Assembly: GCA_946965045.2 (NCBI GenBank)
Contig: OX337235.1
Coordinates: 806,001 to 870,000, forward strand
DNA length: 64,000 nucleotides
Direction: 5' to 3'
Source: Epithemia pelagica
Lineage: Eukaryota > Bacillariophyta > Bacillariophyceae > Surirellales > Surirellaceae
The first letter of the stretch is position 1, and the number at the start of each line of letters is the position of its first letter. Position numbers and translations under genes: made by a program. Shown here one piece after another: positions 1 through 11,555 of the stretch. The notes under the pieces are model-generated. The model saw only the letters and a program-made list of their open reading frames with translations. It was not told the origin of the DNA and made no database searches.

Positions 1-654
1 GTCCAGGAGAGAGTGTTCCAAGAGTCAAGCGATCTGCCCAAAAGGGTGGTCCGTACAACAACTACCTTGGTAGTTCGGTCCTGGCTTTGTTTTGAAATCA
101 GTTCCGATGGATACCGAGCGGATTACCCCTTCTGTTTCTTGAGAGAACGACTCCGTACCACGTTCACAGAAATCACCAAGACTATTCCATGGCAAATCAT
201 CCCATTCCGCAACTTTCTCCAGAATCAGTTGCCATGCTGCGCTGCGCACACATTATGTGTGTGTTCGGGTGCTGTGGAACGGCATGGCCGGAAATCCAAC
301 GATACTACGACAAGAGAGAAATCACACTCCGACAAAACGAAGGGCCCTGTAGGAGGAACTCAAACGAGTACACATACACATGCACATCAACGGACAGGGG
401 AAACGAGATACGACACTGTCATTTCCTTCCTCCCAATAATAAGGTTGTCCGGGCAGCCGTGTCTTGGGGCACTGCACTTGGTGTGTTACTTGGATTCCCG
501 CTCCTGACGTCAAACATGAGTTGATGGTGTCAGACCGGATGCGAGCGAGCGCACGTTCGCTTCCTGTTCTCTTTTCCATCATGGTAATCCTTTGTGTTTT
601 GGTCTCACAAAACTCTTATCCGAACTGATTTGATTTCAAAATCCCTGATCATGT
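1..654. other. No supported gene
   Basis: Open frames of up to 164 codons exist on both strands, but they overlap each other and their translations show no domain, signal peptide or family resemblance. I treat the stretch as intergenic or as the upstream region of the next gene. A gene running in from the left cannot be excluded. Confidence 0.4.
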
Positions 655-2250
655 ATGATATCGATTGTAACAAGCAGCATGAACGTACTACAATGCAAAC
701 AGCAACCACTCATTGGAAGAAAACGAGAAGAAGAAGAAGAAGAAGAAGAAAAGGACCTTGTCGACGACGAATCGCACGAGCAGAGTCTTCGTTGTAGTGA
801 ACTGGACCAGATTTTGCTCTTGGCCTCCACATGGGAACAAGGCAAGGCGGGGCAACGTCGATTGGACGATGGAACCCTGCCGGGTTGGTATGAATGGTCC
901 CAACGGTATCCCCAACGCAACCACAAGGTCCGTATCTGTCAAGGCCGGTCCGAATGGAGACGTGCACTCGTGGATTCCCGACACCCCAACCGTGTGGCGG
1001 TTGTGTCGTGGAATATTCTCTCGGATCATTGGGTGCGACAATCCACCTATCAACACATTGGATCCGAAGGTGTAACGTGGAGCAAGCAGTTTCCCGCACT
1101 GGTCGACTGGTGGCAAGCCTTTGGCCCCGTGGACGTGTTGGCCTTGCAAGAAGTGGACTATGGGAAATACGACTCGTTCATTCGACCCACGTTGTAAGCC
1201 TTGGGATATAGTAGTGTCTTGCAACGTCCCCGGAAACCAAGTTCGCAACAACCCTGTGGTGTGGCCACCTTTTGGAAGACCCACCAATGGCAACTCGTGG
1301 AATGGGAAGCCTCCTCGCGGTGCCTCGTGACACTCTTACGCCGTCGTTGCCACTCCAGTGACGGCACTCCGCATGAATCCGCAACTCGAGGCCGCAACAC
1401 ACTGATGGCCATTGTCAATGTTCACTTGGAATCGGCGCAGTCGGAAGCGGGCGCCGAACGACGGGCGCGACAATTGGATTCCGCCCTCAAACGGGCCTCC
1501 AAGCTGTGTGCACGACAACAAGAGCACGATTCTCACACCACGACTAGGATTCCATGGATTGTCTGTGGCGATTTCAATACCGGTGCCGATTCCTTTTTGT
1601 TCCATTCGCTTCGTGGTCAGGAATCCTCGTGGCATGGCGGTCCCTCCTTGGCTTCGGTGTACGAACATGCCGACACGGCCCAGACGCTGCCCGTCAATAG
1701 AGCCACCTATGCCGAACCACACCATCATTACGTCATTGACCATGTCTTGTATTCCCACAACTCGCTCCAATTGGACTGTGCCCTCAATGCCTTGACACCA
1801 CACGAGATTGCCAAGCACTTGGGACCCCGAGGCACGATTGATCAAGGATTTCCTACCGCCTTTTTGCCCTCGGATCATATCCCCGTCGGCGCCATGTTTT
1901 CCTGGAGCGACCGTGTGGAATTGGACTGTACTCCAGCGTCGGAATCCATTCAGGACGACCACCAAGTGTCGTCCGAGTCACGGGCGTCATCCAATACGAC
2001 GGCACTCTTCGAGGAAGGGCGTCCTGTATCGTCCGACCGTCTCGCCGAGCTGCAATCCGAATGGGACCAGCTCCAATCCGAAAAACCACGTCGGGTGCGG
2101 GGCAAACCCAGTCCCGATCAAATTGCCGAACGACGGGCCTATGCGTCCACCGTCAAGGCGTGGTGGCATCGGGTCGTTCAAGAGAGTACGCATCGAGGAG
2201 AAGTGGACTTTGTCCATCATCTCTTGAAGGAAACCAAACTCACCAAGTAA
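655..2250 (+). CDS. Endonuclease/exonuclease/phosphatase (CCR4/nocturnin-like), one in-frame stop
   Basis: This is a Mg-dependent phosphodiesterase/deadenylase-type fold of the EEP superfamily. All the core motifs can be read in order: VVSWNILSDHW, the catalytic Glu in LALQEVD (about residue 166), VNVHLES, CGDFNTGADS, IDHVLYS and SDHIPVGAMF. These resemble CCR4, nocturnin and ANGEL proteins. A tract of eight Glu lies near residue 26 (GAA repeat), and a charged tail of about 110 residues follows the domain. The frame is open from the ATG at 655 to 2250 except for one TAA at 1195-1197. That stop falls in the conserved stretch FIRPTL*ALGYSSVLQRP, where relatives have a continuous helix (known for the family). 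The stop may be a nonsense mutation, an assembly error or readthrough. A GT..AG reading of the region would give an 18-nt intron, far below diatom size. RNA substrate is inferred from family only. Confidence 0.8.
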
Positions 2251-3814
2251 TGGACTAGAATAGGTTGTTGTAGGATCTCGAGACCTGGGAAGACAACATA
2301 ACCATTCACGGACTCAGGATATATATAGTGTATGTGAGTGTCGTTTCCAGTCCATCGATATGGTGGAACGCCGGGGTTCCCGAATGACACTGGAGCTCGA
2401 ATGGAGCATTTTCAATTGTACACGAGTACTAGGTACCACATTGCACGACTACACACATCTCCTACCATGACTTACGATAGCTATCCCTGTACTAGAGAGC
2501 CTTTGCGAATTGCTTCCATGCAGTAATAGATGGATCTGCATGCAAGTGTGGGAATCCACAGAGACCGCAACAAGATACATGAATACTATACACATACCAA
2601 AAACTTGGGTAAGTGTTACGAGGACGCATCATGAATAGTTGGTGCATATTGTCACAAGAAGAACAAACGGATTGTTCACGCCGAGTTGCTGCTGAAGCAC
2701 CATGTCCCGATGGTGCTTCATCGGGACCACAAGAGGCTCCTCAAATAATAATGGGTCCTCCAGACTCCAGAGGATCATCCTGAAAAAGAAGCAAACTGGA
2801 TGGCGTCTGGCTGCTGCAATCGTGTGTCGTGGTGTCCGATGCACCGAACACAAAACAGACAAGACGAAAACAAACAAGTGCAACGGCAGACCATGGCATT
2901 CTGGTAGAATGAAAAGTTCACACACAGTTCACTCCGAGTCACCAGAATCTCTTTCATCAGTCATCCTCAGGAATCTTTGTCATTTGGTTGCATAAGCCGA
3001 GTGAGGATTGAGGATTCAGGATCTTCCACAATCAACAATCATCATATCCATAATCCATTCACACATGCATACCTCGAATCTTGTTCCATGGGCCAACCTC
3101 GTCCACATTCTGGAGGCTAGCTAGAGATAGAAGAACGCACTGTCACGTGGCGCTAGAGGGTTCTGGCTTCTGGCGGGATTACCACAAATGAAAAAGTGGG
3201 ACTGAACAGGAGTCATTTTTTCTAGGAGTAGATAGACCTCCCTCGTGCTCCTCTAGTCCTCTATACCTAGAGTCTATCGTTGAGGACCGTTATCCCAACG
3301 ACTATAGCAGCGGGTAGAGGCAATAATACACGAGTACACACCGACGGTTCTGGATCTGGAGGGATTACCACACAAATAGAAAGTGGGACTCAACAGAGAT
3401 AGGAGCAATTACGAGCATTTCTATACGTCTAGAGTAGAGAGTGAGGGGACATCCGTGGACAAAAGCACTCCTAAGAGTAGGAAAGGATGCGGGAGTACGG
3501 GAGTAGTATAGAGTATGTTTTCCTGTCGAAATTCTAGAGAGAGATCTGCAAAGAAAACTGGCCTTTCGAACAAATTGAAAAAGTAGAATGGATTCCCACA
3601 AAATACTGGTGGGTATTCCCGACTTGATGAGTTCTTGTTCAGTCAAGTGGAAGTTGAAAGAGGGAATTCATCGACAGGAGGCATCAACTGGGCAGTGTTA
3701 CAACATGCGCAGTATGCTGCGTGTTGATACGGCTATGGACCAAAGCTCATCATCCCTCCCTCCTGTCTTCATAAAAAGAAGTAAAGGGTTTCCGCAAGAG
3801 CCAGAAGAGTAACC
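2251..3814. other. Intergenic stretch, no gene seen
   Basis: About 1.56 kb with only short, uncharacteristic open frames. It contains the imperfect direct repeat listed separately and several CTAG-rich spots (for example near 3116), but no recognisable coding, tRNA or mobile-element feature. Confidence 0.6.
3159..3408. repeat. Imperfect direct repeat pair, about 60 bp units
   Basis: Units at 3159-3218 and 3346-3408 share GGTTCTGG, then GGGATTACCACA, AAAGTGGGACT and AACAG in the same order with small indels. The intervening DNA is unrelated. This could be two remnants of one short dispersed element or an old duplication. Confidence 0.6.
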
Positions 3815-5009
3815 ATGTTTTCACATGCGACTATCTTCCAGGCCTGGAGTAAGTGCGAGCACACAATGGACACCTTGAAAGAGGAGAGCAATGCCAATAA
3901 CTTGTTGAACGACTTTTCTCACATCCGATTCAAATGTGAAAGTGGCCTTTCTCTGCTTCGTTTTCTGCTTGATTTCAGTGGTGGGATTCTTCCTTCAGTT
4001 CCGTCTGGAATCGAATGGTGACCAACAAAAGCTTCTGGACTACAAGCTTACCATTTTCTTCATGTACCCTTACTTCCGCCTCGTGGTACATTCCATCACA
4101 CATCAGGTACTCAATTCCACAAGCCGTATCTATGCCAAGATGCCCGATGGACTGCTACGTGATTGTGCATTCATGTGCGTCGACGGCCCTTCGTTCTTCA
4201 TGTGGGTGCCCCTGACGCTGTATCTCTTGATCGTGATCCTCCAGGAACAAGATCACGAAGCAGTCATGGCAAGAATTGGCCCCCTCATTTATGTTGGATC
4301 CGTTACCTATCAGTTGGATCGTTTCATTCATGTGTTTAACGCCTTTCGGCTGGATCGTTTTGTCCATCACTTTCTCACCTGCGTATGGATGTTGTTTGTT
4401 TTGGAATGGACACCCGCCAAGTTTTGGGATTACTCCTTTCTCATTTTTGCGTGGACCAATGACATTTGCACGGGACGTGTCTGTTACTTTTGGGTGTTTG
4501 TGGCTCGCTTTGCGCGACGCCACGCCCGGCAATCGACAACGTGGGACATTGATTCTTCTTGTGAGGGCACCGATCGCGTCATTCTCCCCAAGTCTCTCCA
4601 GCGCCTGGCGTTGTATGGAAAACTGGTGTGCCTTCATTGCTTCCTCTTCTCCTTTGTGGCTGCCATCAGCCTCGAAGCCCTGTATTTGGTTCGGTACCAG
4701 GACGAGATTCATATCATGTGGAAGATTGCGGTGTACCCCATGTTGGTCTTCTACCTGTGCTTGGACAAGTCCTCGTGGGTGAGTTATTACAAGTTTGCCC
4801 AAGAGAGTTACTGGATGCATTTGTTGCAGATGAATGATACTAATGAGAAAGATGATGACAAGGATGGCTCAAACATGGGGAGTTCCGACGATGGCACAGT
4901 CGACTGGACCACCATGGATTCTTCTAGCCGAGCGATCCGCATTGACGACATTTTGGAAGAACCCAGTGGTTTTATGGGAACACCAGACGGTCCTTCCCAA
5001 AATGTGTAG
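3815..5009 (+). CDS. Multi-pass membrane protein of unknown function, two exons
   Basis: The long frame (to 5009) has no upstream ATG before its stop at 3906. A short exon solves this: ATG at 3815, 34 nt of coding, a consensus donor GTAAGT at 3849 and an acceptor AG at 3941-3942. The 94-nt intron splits an ATG codon and restores the frame, giving 366 residues beginning MFSHATIFQAWMAFLC. The protein has about seven or eight hydrophobic segments, for example AFLCFVFCLISVVGFFL, SFFMWVPLTLYLLIVIL and IAVYPMLVFYLCLD. An acidic, Ser-rich tail of about 65 residues follows and probably faces the cytosol. I do not recognise the family; the layout suggests an integral membrane protein, not a particular transporter. 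The gene model is inferred from splice signals. Confidence 0.75.
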
Positions 5010-6408
5010 GTTTCTTTGTCACCCATTGTGTGTTCGACCCAGAACCACCCCAGTCACCGTCCTATCCGGCCGGAGTGCGAGCCAATTTTGTACATTGGAG
5101 AGATTCAGTCACCCAAAAGATATATATATATATATATCCATAAGTAGAAATGATTTTGTTTTTGAAACTTGCTCCCTTCCAGAAGGCCAGAGTAGTCCAT
5201 CAGATCCTCCGTATGCCGATCAACCATTGTGGAGAGAAGAACTCGGGTTCGCAAGGACCGTCCAGATCGACTACCATTGGTTGCGACGAGAGGCAGCAAC
5301 AACACCCGAACTACCTAGATTTCGTGACAGGAGGGCGAAAACATGTCTTCGGGGCGGAATCTTTCGTGGTCGACCATCACGCCGGCCTCCTCTTATTATG
5401 ACGACGGATGCGACGGCGCGGTAATTTTGACGGAAAATTCTTCAAGAAGGCTCGTAAATTTTGGGAGCATTTACGCTTGTGTCGGAATCGGATTGCTACC
5501 CGCTACCCGCTCTACTGAAACTGTGTGCGTTCTCGACTACTACTGGAGACTTTCAAAGTCATTCCAGTAGTACTATTGTGGATGATTGATAATGTCTTCT
5601 GGAGAAAGGCGTAGGAGAGTGGGTCTGTTGGATGCTGCCGTTCTTTTTTTGTCAGAGAGAGCGAAAAGCCGAACCCTCTTTATCCAAGGGAACATTGAGT
5701 TTGAACTCTCTCTTCTCTCTCTAGATTCCACAGGGAGGGGACCGATACCCGCTCCTATACTCTCTTGCTCGAATCTGCAGGCAAAAGTTCCATCATGATT
5801 CACAATGAATGTGTGGTTTGCCACAAAGATCTCGCTCCTTTCTCGAACTACCAAGGTACCTCTAGCTAGTAGGAGTAGCGAATAGGTAGGCAACCGTTGA
5901 TCGAGTGGTCCACCGCACCACAACCATTCTCTAGATGGAGAACCAAGTACGGGAGTTCCAGTTTCCATAATGTGTGGACGAAATCTACCTACTATATAGA
6001 AAGTCCGCGTTCTACCCTCCACACTATTCTCTCTCTGCTATCTACCTATGGTCACCTAGCTAGAGTAGATGCAGTCCCCGAGGATGGAATCGTGTCTCAC
6101 GCACTGCTAGGCTATCTACCTATAATAGGGCGGTCCTCCGCCTCCCTTCTTCGTTGGGAACCATGGCGCGTCGTTGCATCCATCCAATGCATGTGTGTGT
6201 GTCGACCACAAAAAGATACCAGTACGGAAATACACATGGCGGCAAACGGTCTCATTGTTTTTTGTTTTCACAGCCGCAGCAAACGACACACCCAGCATCC
6301 AGAGAAGAAACAACCACCACCACACATATTTATATACATACACAGCGCCATTGTACCCCCGAACAAAGATTTGGTGTGTGGGATATCATTGTGGAACAAC
6401 GATATACC
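5010..6408. other. Intergenic stretch
   Basis: No convincing gene. It holds a TA microsatellite at 5120-5138 and two copies of GCTATCTACCTAT (about 6038 and 6111). A reading frame continues upstream of 6409 to an ATG at 6163, but that part is low-complexity and less likely to be translated. Confidence 0.55.
5120..5138. repeat. (TA)n microsatellite
   Basis: Nineteen bases of uninterrupted AT dinucleotide about 110 bp after the stop codon of the membrane-protein gene. Confidence 0.9.
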
Positions 6409-9400
6409 ATGAGAGTCACCCAACCCACCACCACCAAAACCCGAGCGACCAAGCAGGACGGCGACGACAGGGCCCCAAAGAACCGTGATGACGACGACAA
6501 CGACAACGACAACAAGACGAACGGAGGATTCTCGACTGTCGTTGGTGGTGGAAGGATGATGGTACCACTGCTCGTAGTAGTACTCGTCATGTTCCTGGTG
6601 GCACCGTCGGTAATCTTGATCCCGACTACCACGGGACTCGAGGACGACGACAAGGCCAACCATCACCAACGTGTGGTTGCGGATCGGGAGCGGGATCCTT
6701 TTGGTTTGTTTCGTCGTCTTGTCCCGCAAAAGGACGACGGTGACAACCACCACCACGACGAGACGTTTGGTCGTACCAAGCAGAGAAGCATCACCACCCA
6801 CACTCACCCTGACAACCATGCCGGTGGCGGCAAGGGACCACGAGGACTCGTCGTCTTGACATCGACATTTATCTTGATGGCGGAGGCCAATCTCAATGCC
6901 TTGATTGTCGTCAATGTGGAGACGTCGGTCGTGCACGCCGTGATTCCCTTGCACGACACGTCTCGATACCATCCGCCCCTCCACAACAACAAGAATGATT
7001 CTACGTCGTTGTCGTATTTGGACCATTGGATCAACCCCTTGCACATTTCCACTTGTTGGACGTGTCGCAGTGTCTATATTGTCGGTGTGCATTCCATTCC
7101 CCTGGAGGAAAAAGAACCACCCAACAGATTGTCGCCGTTGTCGCCCTCACGCTTGTATCAGCTCGTCTTGCCACATTCCTGGAAGTACCTTTTGGAGCAC
7201 AAGCAGGACCAGCCGTTGTTCGAGTCGTTGTTGTGGCACAACACGATGAACATTTCTCGTGATTTGATCAGGCTCCCGTCACCGTCCGTATCTACGCCAA
7301 GCAGTACTACTACCAAAAGTTCCTTTGTGGCACGGCCCCAAAGAATGGTCGTCAACGCCAATGGAACCATGGTGTACCTCTTGCATCCCACGACGGGTCT
7401 CTGGACCATGCCTGTCCAAGACAATCACACAAACAGTAACCAGAAGTGGACTCGATTTCTCCGTGTGAGTGAGTTGGGCGTCCAGGGATGGTTGCACACA
7501 CTCAATCTCGTGGAAGACGACGAGCGATTGCTGGTCACGACGCATCAAGGACAAGTGGTGCAGATTGACATTCGGACCAAACGAATTGTCCAAGCGCACG
7601 GGCTCTTTTTGGATGGACATTGTGAACCAGAAGAAGCAACAGAATCTGAAGCGTCGGCGAAGGGTTGGATGGATTTGCAATCGTGGGTAGTGGTTCCATC
7701 AGCCTCCGCACTGCACAGTCAAATGACCACGAAGAATGCCACGACCGTTGACTCGCTGCAGCAGCAAGACCTCCTGGCCTATGCCTTTGTCAGTCGTCAT
7801 GCTCCTACCAACCAAGACTCGTCGTCGTCATGGCACGAGGAGGAGGACCACGTGTCAGGATGGGCCTTGTATCAAGTCTATGTATTCACCAGCCACAACA
7901 ACCAAAGCAACCACCAGAACCAGTCGTCCGTGTGTCACCGATTGGCGGGCAACGAACAGGAATCGCATTACCAGGGCAACAGCAAGAATAAGAGCAGTAG
8001 TAGTCTGTGGATTGATGGTCCGGGCAACGAGGCTCGATTTTCCCGTCCTCATGGCCTGGTCGTATTGCCAACCACCAACACCAAGAATCGTCAGTCCCAT
8101 CGATTGGACTTGATTGCGACGGATATGGACAATCGCGTGTTGCGACGCATTCAAGTCGATTCCACTTCCAAGAATCGTCATGACGCCAATAAGCCTGTCG
8201 TTCACGTGTCGACGGTCGACTATGATTCCGAGGGATTGTGGCAGAAGCTATATGGTCCCCCCAAGACAATGACGGCAAACCAAGACGAGGACGACGATAC
8301 CACCACCACCAAGACCCACTCGACAACACTGGTACCACAAATGGTGCGGATGCCTGATGCCGAGCATCCTCCCGTGACCCATGCAGTCATGCAAGAGGCT
8401 TGTCAAGGACCAGCGGAAGCAGCAGCAGGGGGTACCGAATGGCGCTTGTGTCACAACCACGAGCTACTCCAAACCACAATGACTAATACCCGGTTCGGGG
8501 ATACCACCTCCTCTATGCATTCTGAATGGCCAGTCACCACGACGGTTTGGACCGCAACGCCCTGTCACGGGTGTCGCTTGTCGCAACCCTCTCCATCCTG
8601 TTGGGAGGAGACCGACGCTGCGACGAGGACATGGGGAAGCGATTATTTCATGGCCACGACGGTTTCGTGGATGCCCACAAACGACGACGTCAGCAACAAC
8701 ACCACGAGGACGACATGGCACCCCCAGTGGCAAATGACGCGGTGTCTGCCTCGCGAGACCAACCTGGTTCAGGCCATAGATGTCGGGTTTTCACCAAATT
8801 CTTCCTTGTCGTCGCAGCATCCACAAGTCATTTGGGCAGCCTGTTGCGTACCCATGGACGACGCTCCCTCTTGTTACCAGCAGCCCTCCCCCAAAGAAAC
8901 CACTATTGTCGTGGGCATTGGGATTGTCATTGTCAGTATTGTCCTCCTCCTCGTCGTCCTTGGAATGGGAGTCGTGGCTTGGTATCGTGGCAACGGCCAA
9001 CAGCAACAACAACAACTGGGCAAACGATGGAAGCAACGACAAGCCCGTCACGATCAATTGCGCAACATTCATGCCAGCTACGATTGGGACACTCCTCCGG
9101 CGACACTACCAGGTGACGTGTCCTTTTCCACGTCATCCTTGTCGCCTGCTTCGTCTGCCTCCTCGTCTCCGATACGACGCCAAAATGGGTTTTCTTCGTG
9201 GTGGTTTCGAGACTCGACGCCGCCCCATTCGCCAGGACAAGAACAAGCTCACGAGGCGATTGGTGATGGAGTGGCATCAAATGTCCCTCCCGTCTTGACC
9301 ATGGACGATTATTTGCAACTCTTTGGCAATGGGGATTTGGATCGTCGAGGTCTCTTGTCGTCATTCAACAAGTCTGCGCGGAAGGACTCGCTGTGTGCTT

Positions 9401-9615
9401 CTCGTCCACGTCGCATGCGGCGCCAACGTTGTCGTGGGTTGACGCCCCACACCAGCCAACCGACCGACAACAACAACAGTAAGAGCCCGACGCGACATTC
9501 CAATTCCTTGTCCACATTGGAACGTCAGCATCGAGGAATGTCGAACGAGGATCCCTTGTCGCCATCCTCTGCTTCGTCGTGGTCGTCGTCCTCTCCGTCG
9601 GTGGAGTTTGTCTAG
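6409..9615 (+). CDS. Large membrane-anchored beta-propeller (NHL-like) protein
   Basis: 1068 residues from the ATG at 6409. The frame also contains an ATG at 6163, but the added 82 residues are unlike a protein N-terminus. An acidic Asp/Asn-rich head is followed by a signal-anchor at about residues 51-72 (VPLLVVVLVMFLVAP). A long luminal/extracellular region comes next, with blade-like repeats such as WTMPVQ, QGQVVQIDIRTKRIV and FSRPHGLVVL followed by IATDMDNRVLRRI, the pattern of NHL/six-bladed propellers. Paired cysteines occur (CWTC, CHGC, WAACC). A second membrane span lies at about 833-859 (TIVVGIGIVIVSIVLLLVV), followed by a Ser-rich cytosolic tail of about 210 residues. A surface or endomembrane sensor/adhesion role is only a guess. 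The gene is strikingly rich in ACC/GAC repeats. Confidence 0.8.
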   Translation: MRVTQPTTTKTRATKQDGDDRAPKNRDDDDNDNDNKTNGGFSTVVGGGRMMVPLLVVVLVMFLVAPSVILIPTTTGLEDDDKANHHQRVVADRERDPFGLFRRLVPQKDDGDNHHHDETFGRTKQRSITTHTHPDNHAGGGKGPRGLVVLTSTFILMAEANLNALIVVNVETSVVHAVIPLHDTSRYHPPLHNNKNDSTSLSYLDHWINPLHISTCWTCRSVYIVGVHSIPLEEKEPPNRLSPLSPSRLYQLVLPHSWKYLLEHKQDQPLFESLLWHNTMNISRDLIRLPSPSVSTPSSTTTKSSFVARPQRMVVNANGTMVYLLHPTTGLWTMPVQDNHTNSNQKWTRFLRVSELGVQGWLHTLNLVEDDERLLVTTHQGQVVQIDIRTKRIVQAHGLFLDGHCEPEEATESEASAKGWMDLQSWVVVPSASALHSQMTTKNATTVDSLQQQDLLAYAFVSRHAPTNQDSSSSWHEEEDHVSGWALYQVYVFTSHNNQSNHQNQSSVCHRLAGNEQESHYQGNSKNKSSSSLWIDGPGNEARFSRPHGLVVLPTTNTKNRQSHRLDLIATDMDNRVLRRIQVDSTSKNRHDANKPVVHVSTVDYDSEGLWQKLYGPPKTMTANQDEDDDTTTTKTHSTTLVPQMVRMPDAEHPPVTHAVMQEACQGPAEAAAGGTEWRLCHNHELLQTTMTNTRFGDTTSSMHSEWPVTTTVWTATPCHGCRLSQPSPSCWEETDAATRTWGSDYFMATTVSWMPTNDDVSNNTTRTTWHPQWQMTRCLPRETNLVQAIDVGFSPNSSLSSQHPQVIWAACCVPMDDAPSCYQQPSPKETTIVVGIGIVIVSIVLLLVVLGMGVVAWYRGNGQQQQQQLGKRWKQRQARHDQLRNIHASYDWDTPPATLPGDVSFSTSSLSPASSASSSPIRRQNGFSSWWFRDSTPPHSPGQEQAHEAIGDGVASNVPPVLTMDDYLQLFGNGDLDRRGLLSSFNKSARKDSLCASRPRRMRRQRCRGLTPHTSQPTDNNNSKSPTRHSNSLSTLERQHRGMSNEDPLSPSSASSWSSSSPSVEFV

Positions 9616-10364
9616 AGTGTACCAGAACACAGTGTCCGTGGGAGAACCATCCTGTAAGTGAATCCACCACACAGTACCTGCTTTCGAATCGAGAAGTTGG
9701 AAGGAGAACCGCATTACCTTAGAATGGCATCCGATGATAATACTGTAGAAGAAACAACGACGCCAATACTGTGTAGGTTCCATCATTGTTTGTCATGGTC
9801 CATGATTCCGCCGGTTCTAGAATAGTAATAGATGTGTATTAGTGCGCTCATGATAAAAGTGTCGTATATAGAGTTGCATGACTGTGCCTTGTAGGGTTTG
9901 AACGCAATCACACACAACGACAATATCATGCAACAGGATCTCTGTCGTCTCGCTGATTTCGTTGTAGATCCATGATGCAGGGTAGATCTAGTCATGTGTT
10001 GATGGGGAAGTTTTAGTTTTTTGGATCGCCTTGTATAAATCCTGCCACTACACGCTACAACACGGTGTATACGGCGAGCAACAAGTGGCTAGACCAAAAT
10101 TATGACTAGAAAACTACCTAGATGCGTAGCAGCATATGTAGGCGATGCATATTCGCCAATATGCGACCATGTATCCGCCAATATGCGACCTGTTGGCGGG
10201 ATTTATTCAGTCCCCGCGAGCTAGATCGGAAGCATTTCGACTAGGTCGCCCACGACTTGTTTCAGCAGAGGCCGGTCCATCAGGACTATTTTTTCTCAAT
10301 TAAGAGGGGTGTCTATTCGGACAATAAAAGAGGGGGTGTGAGGACAATGAATTCGATCATGTAA
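9616..10364. other. Intergenic stretch next to a retroelement
   Basis: No gene seen. Two identical copies of CGCCAATATGCGACC lie at 10154-10168 and 10176-10190. The second is part of an inverted repeat with arms CCGCCAA and TTGGCGG (about 10175-10198). This may include the 3' end of the neighbouring minus-strand copia element, but no LTR partner was found on its other side. Confidence 0.5.
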
Positions 10365-11555
10365 TCACCACAAAACACGTTGTGCTAGAAAACGCAATCG
10401 GGGTCCTGGTAACGATTTTGTCAGCAGGTCGGCAAGATTGGTTTCACCTTCTTCCCAGGCGATACGCACGATGTTGGCGGCTTGTGCCTCACGTGTGCAA
10501 TGGTAAGCAATCGCATTGTGTTTCTTCTTCAGAGTGACTTCAGGCATGGTTGCACTCTTGAACACAGATTCATTATCACAGAACACAGTGGTTTCGCCAT
10601 CAAGTGGAATGCCCATCATTCTCAACTTGTAACGGAAACCCTCTATCTGTTCGATGGCAGTCTTCATTGCGACAAATTCGGAGCCAAATGTTGATGTCTC
10701 AACAGTACTCTGTCGTTTGGAATACCACAAGATAGGTGCTCGTTGTAAGAACATAAGAATACCAGTTTGTGAGCGACGCGTAGCAAGACAACCAGCGTGA
10801 TCGGCATCAACAAAACAAGTTGTGGTAACAGCCCGTCCACGAGGTGGTGGCATATTGGGCGGCAAAGGGTCACTAGCATCAGGGTAGTATTCAGACCAGT
10901 CTGCCTGGAAGAAACGATCCTCGTCGAAGGTCGGAGTTGCGTCGTCGAACACAAGGGTGGAACGTCCATGCGCTTTTAGGTATGCAAAAATGTGCAAGGC
11001 TTGTTCGAGGTGTCCTTCACGTGGCATGGCTAGATATCGGGACAGTTGTGATACGGCAACAATGATATCGATACAACCAAGTTCCACAACCCAACGAAGG
11101 ATACCAATTAGTCCCTGATAGTAATTTGCACGTCGGGGGTCCAGTTCAGGAGATGAGTCGATCTCAGGACGATACCCAGTGGCAAGCGGAGTTGAGACTC
11201 GTGTCTGTAGCTTTTGGCCAACTTTAGACAGTTCGGTCTCAATTTCAGATATGGCACGTTTAACATATTTGTCGGAGGACATGGCCCATCGGGGTTTGTT
11301 CTCAGGATCGTCAGTATCTGGTATGGTATAGTGTCGAATCTCAGATCCCAAGTATTCGTCTGGGTCTTTAATACTCTCGGGTTTGATTGTATACCGTTTT
11401 TCCAGATCATTCATGATCAATTGCGGATCATGACTGACACAGAGTATGTCGTCTATGTAGACAAGTACATACTCATAGTATTGGAACCCATCAGATGGTC
11501 GGACTTGAGGTCGAAGCCAGACATCAGGGTCAGCCAAGCAACTGTTGAACTTCAT
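10365..11555 (-). pseudogene. Reverse transcriptase/RNase H C-terminal fragment of copia 1
   Basis: 396 codons starting LADPDVWLRPQ. It includes the RT catalytic motif YIDD (EYVLVYIDDILC) and RNase H motifs CFVDADHAG, SKRQSTVETSTFGSEF and CDNESVF, ending in a typical copia tail. It is open throughout but separated from the RT fingers by a TAA, so it is not translated as part of Pol unless readthrough occurs. Confidence 0.8.

Noticed and set aside
13-507. 164-codon ORF at the left edge
   Set aside because: No motif or composition signal, and other frames are equally open.
1195-1216. 18-nt GT..AG intron removing the TAA in the EEP gene
   Set aside because: It is far shorter than any splice-supported intron here (56-135 nt) and would delete conserved residues ALGYS.
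6163-6408. Earlier ATG for the beta-propeller protein
   Set aside because: The 82 extra residues are repeat-like and would bury the signal-anchor far from the N-terminus; ATG 6409 is better placed, though 6163 is not excluded.
10302-10340. G-rich AAGAGGGGTGTC as an LTR/polypurine boundary
   Set aside because: It would belong to a plus-strand element, while the adjacent copia is on the minus strand, and no matching LTR copy was found.
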